A program made the position numbers and the translations under genes. Shown here one piece after another: positions 1 to 5,282 of a stretch of 5,943 nt of DNA. The DNA lies in assembly GCA_026417815.1 (NCBI GenBank), contig JAOACN010000681.1:1-5943 (forward strand), written 5' to 3'. The stretch is from Chloroflexaceae bacterium (lineage in GTDB: Bacteria; Chloroflexota; Chloroflexia; Chloroflexales; Chloroflexaceae). Under the pieces are notes generated by a model that was not told the DNA's origin, did not search any database, and saw only the letters and a program-made list of their open reading frames with translations. Each line of letters starts with the position of its first letter. Position 1 is the first letter of the stretch.

Positions 1-25
1 GGCCCGCGGTAGAGCAGGTCTCGCG

Positions 26-63
26 CGGGAGGGCCTGGGAGGGCGCAGCCCTCTCAGAGAACC
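26..63. repeat. dispersed GC-rich hairpin repeat, copy A
   Basis: This 38-base stretch in the 3' flank of the regulator gene closely matches 5142-5181 on the same strand. Both begin CGGGAGGG, share the 13-base core AGGGCGCAGCCCT, and end in AGAACC or GAGAACC. The core is self-complementary. Two copies within 6 kb in non-coding DNA indicate a dispersed palindromic repeat of this genome. It also overlaps the possible terminator of the upstream regulator gene. The similarity is seen directly; calling it a genome-wide family is inference. Confidence 0.6.
37..55 (-). terminator. possible terminator hairpin of the BTAD regulator gene
   Basis: On the minus strand this lies about 16 bases past the regulator's TAA stop. 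Arms 37-44 and 48-55 (GGGAGGGC and GCCCTCTC) pair over about 8 bp with one G-T wobble and a 3-base loop. No T tract follows on the minus strand, so it is not a canonical intrinsic terminator. It may only be the palindrome of the dispersed repeat that contains it. Confidence 0.35.
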
Positions 64-70
64 ATCCCGT

Positions 71-3000
71 TTAGATGGTCCGCTCCACGCGGTCAATTGC
101 TTCGAGGAGGAGACGACGATTGCCGCTTTCGGCGATGGCGCGGGCCTCAGCCAGGGCCTTGCGCGCCTCGGCCGGTGGGAGCAGAGGCGCGAGCCAGACA
201 CGGATCTGGGCGCTCAGGTGGCGCGTGCCCAGGGCGTCGGCGCGGGCCAGGGCCGCGGAGAGGCGATGGATGGCCAGCGTGGTCTGGCCGCGCCGCATAG
301 CCGCCAGCCCCAGATTAGCGGTGATCCCGGCCACACGTTCGGGCACGTCGAGACGCTCGGCCAGGGCCAGACCGGCCTGAAACTCGGCCTCGGCGGCGTC
401 GAGGTCGCCGCGGGCCAGGGCGATCTCGCCCTGGGTGGAGCGCAGGTAGGGTTGCAGACCCAGCGCACCCCATTCTTCGGCCAGGCGCAGGCCCTCGGCG
501 GCGTAGCGCGCGGCCTCTTCCAGGTCGCCGAGCAGGTGCATATGATAGGCCAGGTTGTTGCGGGCCAGGACGCGCCAGGTGAGGGCATTGGGATTGTCGG
601 CGGCGGTGTCGGCCACGCGCAAGGCGTCCCGGTAGCAGGCGATGGCGCCGGTCAGGTCGCCCTGCTGGGCAGCCACGCCGCCCAGTTCAAAGCGCACCTG
701 GGCCAGGGCCACCGGATCGGGCGCCGGCTGGGCCAGGGCCAGACGTTCGGCCTCGCGCAGACGCAGGGCCGCCTCGGCCAGATCGGCTCCCTCAAGGGAG
801 AGGGCCGTGCCCCAGAGGAACAGGGCGTCAATACGCTCGGCGGGTGAGGCGCCCTGCTCCAGCGCGCGCGCCAGGTCAATCACTTCGGCGTAGCGGCCCT
901 GGGGCACCAGCGCGCGGCCCAGGTTCAAGCGCGCCCGCCGCGCCTCGGCAGGGTAGCGGGCCAGGTCCAGGCTCTCGCGAAACCGCTCGGCGGCGCGCGC
1001 CGCCGAGCCGCCCAGGAGCAGGGCCTCGCCCAGGTCCGTCAGCACGGCGGAGCGTTCGCTCGGGGGCGTGGCGGCCAGGGCCTGCTCATAGAAGGCGACG
1101 GCCTCGGCCCAGGCGGCGACGCTGGCAGCGCGACGGCCCGCCCGCAGGGCGTAGGCCGCCGCGCGCTCGGGGGCGCCGCCCAGGCTGAAGTGCCAGGCAA
1201 TCACCCCCGCTTCCTCGTCCAGACGGTCCCGGTGCAGGCTCTCCAGGGCTTCGGCCACCCGCCGGTGCAGGGCGCGGTAGCGGGGCGCTCCCACCTCACG
1301 GTGGACGACCTCCATCGTCAGGCTGTGGTCGATCTGGAAGCGTCCGTCGGGCAATGCTTCCACCAGGCGAGCGGCGCGCAGTTCATCGAGGGCGTCCAGC
1401 GCCGCGCTTTCGGAGAGGGCCGCCGCCCGCGCCACCACCTCGAAGGCGAACACCCGCCCGGCGGCCACGGCGGTGTCGAGGACGCGGCGCGCTTCGCCGG
1501 AGAGACGGGCCAGTCGTGACTGGATGAGGCTGTAGACCGAGGTCGGCACGAGCGGGGCGTCAGGCAGTGCCGGGCTGAGACACCCATCGGCGCCGAGCAG
1601 GCCGCTCGCGCGCAGGTGGCGCGCCAGTTCGACCATGACGTAGGGGTTGCCCTCGGCGCTGCGGTAGAGCCAGGCGGCCAGCCGTTCGGCGTCCTGGGGG
1701 CTGAGGAGGCGCGCCAGCCGCTCGGTGTCGGCCAGGCTCAGGCGGGACAGGTTCAGCCGCTCCAGGCGCCCTTCGCGGATCAGGGCGGTGAGTAGCGTGC
1801 CCAGGGGCGCGCGGCGATCAACCGGGCGGGCCGTGCCGATCACCCGCAGGGGCGCGCCCTCCCCCCGGCGCAGGAGGTAGCCGAGCAGGCCCAGGCTGCT
1901 GGCGTCGGCCCAGTGCAGGTCGTCGAGCAGCAACAGCAGAGGCGCCTGCTCCGCCAGGGCAATGAGCAGCCGCGCCACACCCTCCCACAGCCGCGCCTCA
2001 TCAGGGCGCGCGGGCAGCGCCGCCGGGGCCGTGTCGGGCGCCAGTTCCGGCAGCAGGCGCGCCACCTCGCCGACCCAGAAGGGCGCCAGCGACAGCGCCG
2101 CGCGTCGGGCCGGCCAGTCGGGGCGGGCCAGCAGGTCGCGCAGGACCTCGACCCAGGGCTGGTAGGGCAGGCCCTGCTCCAGTTCGCGGGCCGTGGCGCT
2201 CAGGGTAAGGCCGCCGCGGGCGGCGTGGCGGGCCAGCGCCTCGGCGGCCAGGCGCGTCTTGCCGATGCCGGCCTCGCCCTCCACCAGCGCCAGCCGCCCC
2301 GGCCCAACCGCTTCCAGGGCCGCCAGTTCGGCTTCGCGCCCGGTGAAGGGCAGCAGGGCGGACGGCGCGGCAGCCTTGCCAGCTTCTTCGGCGAGGGGGC
2401 GCGCCTCGGGTTGCCTTCGCTCCTGGGCGACCGGGGTGGCCCCTGAGACACTCGTCAACCGGTCGGTTACCACCGCGTCGTAGAGGTCGCGGGTCTCGCG
2501 CATGGGGGGCACGCCCAGTTCGGCGTCGAGCAGGTCGCGCAGGTGTTCGTAGCGGCGAATGGCGCCCACCCGGTCGCCCGACAGGTAGCAGAGGTACATC
2601 GCCTGCCGCTGGAGATCCTCCTGGAGCGGGTCCAGAGCCAGGGCGCGATCCAGGCTGGCCAGGGCGGACGCATAGTCGCCGCGAGCCTGGGCGGCCCGCG
2701 CCAGGCGGGTGAGGGCGCGAACCACCAGCAGACGCGCCCGCTCACGCTCGGCCACCAGCCACTCCATGAATGGCTCGGCGTCGGGAAGCTCGAAGCCGCT
2801 CAGCAAGTCGTCACGGTAGCGTGCCACCGCCGCGGCCAGGGTCGCCTCGTTGGCGTCGGGGGCATTGACCACGGCGAGGAGGGCGCGATAGTCCACCTCC
2901 ACGTCGTTGGTGATGGCGAGCATGTCCTCGCCGACCAGCGCCGGGCCGAGGGCCTGGCGCGCGCCGTGGAGCGTGGCGCGGAGCAGTTGCTGGGCCGCGG

Positions 3001-3166
3001 CCCGCTCGTGGTCGGGCCAGAACAGGGCCAGCAGGCGCTCGCGGCTCAGCGGTTCGCGATGGGCCGCCAGGTAGTAGACCAGGGCGCGCGTCCGGCGCCG
3101 GGGAAGGGCGACGGGCGCCCCATCACGCAGGATCCGGGGCGGGCCAAGCAGGAGAATTGCCAGCAT
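71..3166 (-). CDS. large SARP-type regulator: winged helix, BTAD domain, STAND-like ATPase, TPR repeats
   Basis: This 1031-residue protein is a predicted cytoplasmic transcriptional regulator. Residues 1 to about 90 look like the OmpR-type winged helix that opens SARP proteins (LLLGPPRILRDG near the start, then SRERLLALFWPD at 41-52). Residues about 92-237 match the bacterial transcriptional activation domain (BTAD), including DYRALL, SGFELPDAEPFMEWL and a helical-repeat section ending ELGVPPMRETRDLYD. An ATPase follows from about 274: FTGREAEL, Walker A GEAGIGKT (297-304), Walker B LLLLLDDLHWAD (410-421), and EGNPYVMVEL (505-514), as in MalT/LuxR-type NTPases. From about 660 to 1000 there are TPR-like helical pairs such as LARGDLDAAEAEFQAGLALAE. 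No C-terminal LuxR helix-turn-helix is present, so DNA binding should rest on the N-terminus. The start fits the family's first strand, but no clear Shine-Dalgarno precedes it. It is transcribed away from the PstA-like gene. The signal and target genes cannot be read from sequence. Confidence 0.93.
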   Translation of the reverse strand: MLAILLLGPPRILRDGAPVALPRRRTRALVYYLAAHREPLSRERLLALFWPDHERAAAQQLLRATLHGARQALGPALVGEDMLAITNDVEVDYRALLAVVNAPDANEATLAAAVARYRDDLLSGFELPDAEPFMEWLVAERERARLLVVRALTRLARAAQARGDYASALASLDRALALDPLQEDLQRQAMYLCYLSGDRVGAIRRYEHLRDLLDAELGVPPMRETRDLYDAVVTDRLTSVSGATPVAQERRQPEARPLAEEAGKAAAPSALLPFTGREAELAALEAVGPGRLALVEGEAGIGKTRLAAEALARHAARGGLTLSATARELEQGLPYQPWVEVLRDLLARPDWPARRAALSLAPFWVGEVARLLPELAPDTAPAALPARPDEARLWEGVARLLIALAEQAPLLLLLDDLHWADASSLGLLGYLLRRGEGAPLRVIGTARPVDRRAPLGTLLTALIREGRLERLNLSRLSLADTERLARLLSPQDAERLAAWLYRSAEGNPYVMVELARHLRASGLLGADGCLSPALPDAPLVPTSVYSLIQSRLARLSGEARRVLDTAVAAGRVFAFEVVARAAALSESAALDALDELRAARLVEALPDGRFQIDHSLTMEVVHREVGAPRYRALHRRVAEALESLHRDRLDEEAGVIAWHFSLGGAPERAAAYALRAGRRAASVAAWAEAVAFYEQALAATPPSERSAVLTDLGEALLLGGSAARAAERFRESLDLARYPAEARRARLNLGRALVPQGRYAEVIDLARALEQGASPAERIDALFLWGTALSLEGADLAEAALRLREAERLALAQPAPDPVALAQVRFELGGVAAQQGDLTGAIACYRDALRVADTAADNPNALTWRVLARNNLAYHMHLLGDLEEAARYAAEGLRLAEEWGALGLQPYLRSTQGEIALARGDLDAAEAEFQAGLALAERLDVPERVAGITANLGLAAMRRGQTTLAIHRLSAALARADALGTRHLSAQIRVWLAPLLPPAEARKALAEARAIAESGNRRLLLEAIDRVERTI

Positions 3167-3170
3167 AAGG

Positions 3171-3197
3171 CGATTTCGGATTGCGGATTCTGGATTG
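3171..3197. repeat. tandem heptamer repeat next to the regulator start
   Basis: GGATT recurs at 3178, 3185 and 3192, an exact 7-base period (GGATTGC, GGATTCT, GGATTGC). A degenerate fourth unit, CGATTTC, sits at 3171-3177. The array ends only about 4 bases from the regulator's start codon, in its 5' leader on the minus strand. Short tandem heptamers of this sort are known in non-coding DNA of filamentous bacteria such as cyanobacteria. SARP regulators also bind heptameric direct repeats, although usually at 11- or 22-bp spacing rather than 7. A regulatory role is therefore only a possibility. Confidence 0.6.
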
Positions 3198-3242
3198 CCG
3201 TGTAAGGCACTTCAATGATACCTGGCGATGATGCACCCACCA

Positions 3243-3326
3243 CTACTTCGTCACGTCGCCCCTGGCGGGGGGCTGCGGCCCCTCCGAAGCTCCTCGCAGC
3301 AGAAGCCGCGGCGCGTGACAAAGTAG
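3243..3326. repeat. 84-bp element bounded by an imperfect inverted repeat
   Basis: CTACTTCGTCACG (3243-3255) and CGTGACAAAGTAG (3314-3326) are reverse complements at 12 of 13 positions. Four more pairs (3257-3260 with 3310-3313) follow after a one-base bulge. The interior has a smaller GC hairpin (GGGGC at 3269-3273, GCCCC at 3278-3282). No reading frame or flanking target duplication is apparent. It sits between the divergent regulator and PstA-like genes, upstream of the rightward promoter. It could be a dispersed palindromic repeat, a small non-autonomous element remnant, or a structured regulatory site; the sequence does not decide between these. Confidence 0.65.
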
Positions 3327-3393
3327 CGCAACAGTCTATTCAAGAGGAATTGGCATAACCTTTGCGAAGGGCGGGTCCCGCCTGATTATACCA

Positions 3394-3418
3394 GCGTGGC
3401 GGCGCGGCCCGCCCACGC
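3394..3418. other. hairpin abutting the rightward promoter
   Basis: GCGTGG plus CGG (3394-3402) pairs with CCG plus CCACGC (3409-3418), giving 9 bp with one bulged C and a 6-base loop. It ends 2 bases before the -35 box at 3421. No T tract follows. It could insulate the promoter from upstream transcription or form part of a protein-binding site, or it may be chance in GC-rich DNA. A shorter hairpin (GGCGG and CCGCC, 3370-3382) lies just upstream. Confidence 0.4.
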
Positions 3419-3420
3419 CG

Positions 3421-3449
3421 TTGACGTGGCGCATCGCGCTGGCTATAAT
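3421..3449 (+). promoter_or_regulatory. sigma-70-type promoter for the PstA-like/glycosyltransferase unit
   Basis: TTGACG (3421-3426) and a perfect TATAAT (3444-3449) are separated by exactly 17 bases, which is near-consensus for the housekeeping sigma factor. The start of transcription would fall around 3456, giving a leader of only about 24 bases before the ATG at 3480. Such a strong match in GC-rich DNA is unlikely by chance and supports a well-expressed two-gene transcript. Confidence 0.85.
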
Positions 3450-3468
3450 GCCGCCGGAGGACACGCGC

Positions 3469-3472
3469 AGGG
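3469..3472 (+). promoter_or_regulatory. ribosome binding site of the PstA-like gene
   Basis: AGGG lies 7 bases before the ATG at 3480 and is the best-placed Shine-Dalgarno. A stronger GGAGG at 3456-3460 is 19 bases away, too far to act normally, and coincides with the predicted 5' end of the transcript. This site favours the ATG at 3480 over longer upstream readings, which would run through the promoter. Confidence 0.5.
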
Positions 3473-3479
3473 TTTTGCC

Positions 3480-3722
3480 ATGAAACTGATCGTGTTTGTT
3501 ACCGACGATGCCCATGCCGATGTGAGTGTGGATACCCTGGTCGGGCAGGGCTTTCGGGTCACGCGCCTGGCGACGACCGGAGGCTTTCTGCGCCGGGGTA
3601 ATACGACCCTGCTCGTCGGCGTCGAGGATGCGCAGGTCGATCAGGCCTGCGATCTGGTCAAGGGCGTCGCCCCTGGCACCCTGGCGATTATTATGGACCT
3701 GGAGCGCTACGAGCGCCTGTGA
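3480..3722 (+). CDS. short PstA/DarA-like (PII-like) cyclic-di-AMP receptor homologue
   Basis: This 80-residue protein resembles the cyclic-di-AMP receptor PstA/DarA (DUF970), a trimeric PII-like cytoplasmic signal protein. The N-terminal half aligns without gaps to firmicute PstA: MKLIVFVTDD, then FRVTRLATTGGFL (25-37) and GNTTLLVGVED (40-50). Residues recalled as ligand contacts in Staphylococcus PstA are all present: R26, T28, F36, L37, N41 and G47. PstA is normally about 109 residues. Here some 30 residues are missing after position 61, covering the long B-loop, and the protein passes directly to LAIIMDLERYERL, which matches the PstA C-terminal strand and ending. The fold core is therefore probably kept while the loop is lost, so ligand and partner may differ. 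Its TGA overlaps the GTG of the next gene, pointing to coupled translation. The ATG at 3480 is chosen because upstream extension crosses the promoter. The family call is confident; cyclic-di-AMP binding is inferred. Confidence 0.85.
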   Translation: MKLIVFVTDDAHADVSVDTLVGQGFRVTRLATTGGFLRRGNTTLLVGVEDAQVDQACDLVKGVAPGTLAIIMDLERYERL

Positions 3723-4879
3723 AGATCCTCTACGTTGCCGCCGGCATTCCGGTGCCGGGGGCCCTCGGCGGCAGCACCCACACCTACGAGGTGGCGCGAG
3801 GTCTGGTCAGGCGCGGGCACGAGGTGCATCTTGTGGCCGCGTCGCGCGAAGGCTGGAGCGGCCTGGCGCCCTTCGCCCGCCCGGTCTCCTCGCGGCTCGA
3901 CGGCATCTACCTGCACCACCAGGATGTGCCCAAGGCCCTGAGCCTGCTCGGCGCGGCGCCGGTGCTGCGCCTGGCCCGCGCCCTGCGCCCCGACGTGATT
4001 ATGGAGCGGTACTACAACTTCGCCGGGGCCGGCATCCTCGCCGCCCGGCGCCTTGGCGTGCCCGCGCTCCTGGAAGTCAACGCCCTGATCGTTGACCCGC
4101 CCGCCGTCTTCAAGCGGCGCCTCGACGATGCCCTGGGCGGCCCGTTGCGGCGCTGGGCCGAGTGGCAGTGCCGCGCCGCCGATCGCATCGTGACGCCGCT
4201 GCACACCACCGTGCCGACGAGCATCCCCCGCGACCGGATCATCGAATTGCCCTGGGGCGCCGATGTGGAGCGATTCGCGCCCGTGGCCCGGCAGCGCCGC
4301 CACGTCCACTCCCCGCCCAACGTGGTCTTCCTGGGTTCGTTTCGCGCCTGGCACGGCGTCACCGATGTTGTGCGCGCCGGGCTGCGTCTGCTTGAACAGG
4401 GCCACGACCTGCGCTTCACCCTGATCGGCGACGGGCCGGAGCGGGCCGCCGCCGTGGCCCTCGCCGCGCCGTGGGCGGAGCGGTTCACCTTTACCGGGGC
4501 CGTGCCCTATCCCCGCGTGCCCGAGTTGCTCGCCGCCGCCGACGTGGGCGTGGCCCCCTTCACCACCGCGCCGCACCCGGCCCTGCGCGCCGCCGGCTTC
4601 TTCTGGTCGCCGCTGAAGGTCTACGAGTACATGGCTGCCGGCCTGCCGGTGGTGACCACGGCCATCCCGCCCCTCACGGAGATCATCCGCGAGGGCCGCG
4701 AGGGCGCCCTCTTCCCCGAAGGCGACGTGGAGGCCCTGGCTGCGGCCATCGCCCGCGTGCTGGCCGACCCCGCCGCCACCCTGGCCATGGGCGCGGCCGC
4801 CCGTGCGCGGGTGGAGGCCCACTACTCCTGGCAACGCCACTGCGCCGAACTGGAGCGCATTCTTGGGGAACTGAGGTGA
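3719..4879 (+). CDS. GT4-family (GT-B fold) glycosyltransferase
   Basis: This 386-residue protein is a predicted GT-B fold glycosyltransferase, moving a sugar from a nucleotide-sugar donor to a lipid, glycan or small acceptor at the inner face of the membrane. The N-terminal domain opens MKILYVAAGIPVPGALGGSTHTYEVARGLVRRGHEVHLVA, a typical acceptor-side Rossmann start with a GG loop (17-18). The donor domain begins near VVFLGSFRAWHG (202-213), then has IGDGPE (236-241), ADVGVAPF (274-281), and SPLKVYEYMAAGLPVVTT (297-314). In the usual E-x7-E motif the second Glu is E303, but the first position is F295, as in the SPxK-type variant of the family. No signal peptide or membrane segment is seen. 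The GTG start (3719) overlaps the TGA of the PstA-like gene, and the next in-frame Met is far inside, so this start is well supported; GGAG at 3701-3704 is a distant Shine-Dalgarno. Substrate cannot be assigned; an envelope or exopolysaccharide role is likely. Confidence 0.93.
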   Translation: MKILYVAAGIPVPGALGGSTHTYEVARGLVRRGHEVHLVAASREGWSGLAPFARPVSSRLDGIYLHHQDVPKALSLLGAAPVLRLARALRPDVIMERYYNFAGAGILAARRLGVPALLEVNALIVDPPAVFKRRLDDALGGPLRRWAEWQCRAADRIVTPLHTTVPTSIPRDRIIELPWGADVERFAPVARQRRHVHSPPNVVFLGSFRAWHGVTDVVRAGLRLLEQGHDLRFTLIGDGPERAAAVALAAPWAERFTFTGAVPYPRVPELLAAADVGVAPFTTAPHPALRAAGFFWSPLKVYEYMAAGLPVVTTAIPPLTEIIREGREGALFPEGDVEALAAAIARVLADPAATLAMGAAARARVEAHYSWQRHCAELERILGELR

Positions 4880-4901
4880 TCCTCACCCTCCCCCTGGCCC
4901 C

Positions 4902-5074
4902 TCTCAGGTGTAGGGTTTTTCGAGCGAGAAGGGGTTTTCGGCATTCCAATGCGCTTGCGATCCTCACCCCCCTGCCCCCCTCTCCACCTATGGTGGAGAG
5001 GGGGAATTGGGCGTCCCAATGCCCCAGATCGCGAATGTGACGCGAGGATGCGCCGGAAAACCCTACACCTGAGA
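4902..5074. repeat. 173-bp element bounded by a perfect 18-bp inverted repeat
   Basis: TCTCAGGTGTAGGGTTTT (4902-4919) is the exact reverse complement of 5057-5074. Beyond it, similarity continues weakly inward (TCGAGCG against CCGGCG). The interior carries a 13-bp hairpin (4976-5004), an ATTGGG/CCCAAT hairpin (5006-5020), and a GGCATT/AATGCC pair (4940-4945 with 5018-5023) nested within the outer arms. No protein frame is plausible inside. The shape resembles a small non-autonomous element with terminal inverted repeats, or a large cruciform-forming intergenic repeat. The symmetry is seen directly; mobility is inference. Confidence 0.7.
4976..5004. terminator. 13-bp hairpin, possible terminator of the glycosyltransferase unit
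   Basis: CCCCCTCTCCACC (4976-4988) pairs perfectly with 4992-5004 around a TAT loop. It lies about 100 bases past the glycosyltransferase stop and is followed by GAATTGG rather than a T tract, so it is not a canonical intrinsic terminator. It could still stop or protect the 3' end of the transcript. It is a sibling of the hairpin at 5084-5120. Confidence 0.45.
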
Positions 5075-5083
5075 ACCCCCTGA

Positions 5084-5120
5084 CCCCCTCTCGCTCCACC
5101 TGTGGTGGAGCGGGAGGGGG
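5084..5120. repeat. 17-bp hairpin related to the one at 4976-5004
   Basis: Arms 5084-5100 and 5104-5120 pair over 17 positions, with a single T-G wobble and a TGT loop. The stem shares CTCCACC and GGTGGAG with the hairpin at 4976-5004, but contains an extra block (CGCT and AGCG). Differences between the two copies fall on both arms, so each keeps its pairing, which suggests the structure matters or that the copies arose as palindromes. No T tract follows. Confidence 0.65.
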
Positions 5121-5141
5121 CGCGCCGCACGCCTCCGCCCC

Positions 5142-5181
5142 CGGGAGGGTGTGGCAGGGCGCAGCCCTCCCGCGAAGAACC
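5142..5181. repeat. dispersed GC-rich hairpin repeat, copy B
   Basis: This is the second copy of the repeat at 26-63, in the same orientation. Two alternative stems are possible: CGGGAGGG (5142-5149) with CCCTCCCG (5165-5172), or AGGGC (5156-5160) with GCCCT (5164-5168). Just past it, GAAGAACCTTCTTC (5174-5187) forms a further palindrome. It lies about 30 bases upstream of the ABC-F promoter. Confidence 0.6.
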
Positions 5182-5214
5182 TTCTTCATACGCGATGGCG
5201 CGCGGCGCAGCCGG

Positions 5215-5242
5215 TTGACAGACGCCCGCCATCTGGCATAAT
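5215..5242 (+). promoter_or_regulatory. sigma-70-type promoter of the ABC-F gene
   Basis: A perfect -35 box TTGACA (5215-5220) is followed after 16 bases by CATAAT (5237-5242), with TGG directly before the -10 box as in extended -10 promoters. Transcription would begin near 5249, leaving a leader of about 40 bases. The ABC-F gene therefore has its own promoter, separate from the glycosyltransferase unit. Confidence 0.82.
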
Positions 5243-5251
5243 GAAAGCAGA

Positions 5252-5268
5252 GCGGGGCCAGGCCCCGC
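5252..5268 (+). promoter_or_regulatory. 5'-leader hairpin of the ABC-F mRNA
   Basis: GCGGGGC (5252-5258) and GCCCCGC (5262-5268) pair perfectly around a CAG loop, and the loop C and G could also pair. The hairpin begins only about 3 bases after the predicted transcription start and ends 10 bases before the Shine-Dalgarno. At that position it could protect the 5' end from decay or tune translation. No leader peptide with its own ribosome site is seen, and a protein ligand or ribosome-mediated control is not shown. Confidence 0.5.
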
Positions 5269-5278
5269 ATCTGTATGT

Positions 5279-5282
5279 GGAG
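5279..5282 (+). promoter_or_regulatory. ribosome binding site of the ABC-F gene
   Basis: GGAG stands 7 bases before the ATG at 5290 and decides the start. An in-frame ATG at 5275 lies upstream of this site and has no Shine-Dalgarno of its own, so the shorter protein is preferred. Confidence 0.7.

Larger units (their letters stand above)
4880..5092. repeat. three copies of a C-rich phrase in the 3' flank of the glycosyltransferase gene
   Basis: The phrase TCCTCACC, C-run, CTG, C-run, CTCTC occurs at 4880-4905 and 4961-4984. Its second half (CCCCCTGACCCCCTCTC) recurs at 5076-5092. The first two copies are both preceded by GA, and the first begins inside the glycosyltransferase's stop codon region. 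In the second and third copies the phrase runs on into the left arm of a hairpin (4976-5004 and 5084-5120). These are best read as members of one intergenic repeat family; no coding frame is supported here. Confidence 0.6.

Noticed and set aside
218..847. 209-residue open frame on the plus strand inside the regulator gene
   Set aside because: Composition is Gln/Gly-rich and shows no domain. The opposite strand has clear TPR content, so this is a shadow.
3215..3243. Minus-strand promoter for the regulator with TATCAT at 3215-3220
   Set aside because: The -10 is plausible, but the hexamer at 17-bp spacing is GTGGTG, far from consensus. It is not supported well enough to annotate.
3396..3479. 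28-residue N-terminal extension of the PstA-like protein
   Set aside because: It would be encoded across the -35 and -10 boxes, and the family normally begins at the MKLI residues.
3448..3483. 11-codon leader ORF (MPPEDTRRVLP) overlapping the PstA-like start as ATGA
   Set aside because: Its ATG overlaps the -10 box and lies upstream of the predicted transcription start, so it should not be on the transcript.
3707..4840. 377-residue open frame on the minus strand
   Set aside because: It lies opposite the glycosyltransferase, is rich in Gly, Arg and His, and has no recognisable motif. It is an antisense frame kept open by GC-rich codon use.
4880..5120. CRISPR array suggested by repeated C-rich phrases and hairpins
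   Set aside because: Copies are unequal in length and irregularly spaced, spacers are not uniform, and no cas gene is nearby.
4822..5232. Minus-strand 136-residue frame across the intergenic region
   Set aside because: It translates palindromic repeats, gives low-complexity Gly/Arg sequence, and overlaps the glycosyltransferase end and the ABC-F promoter.
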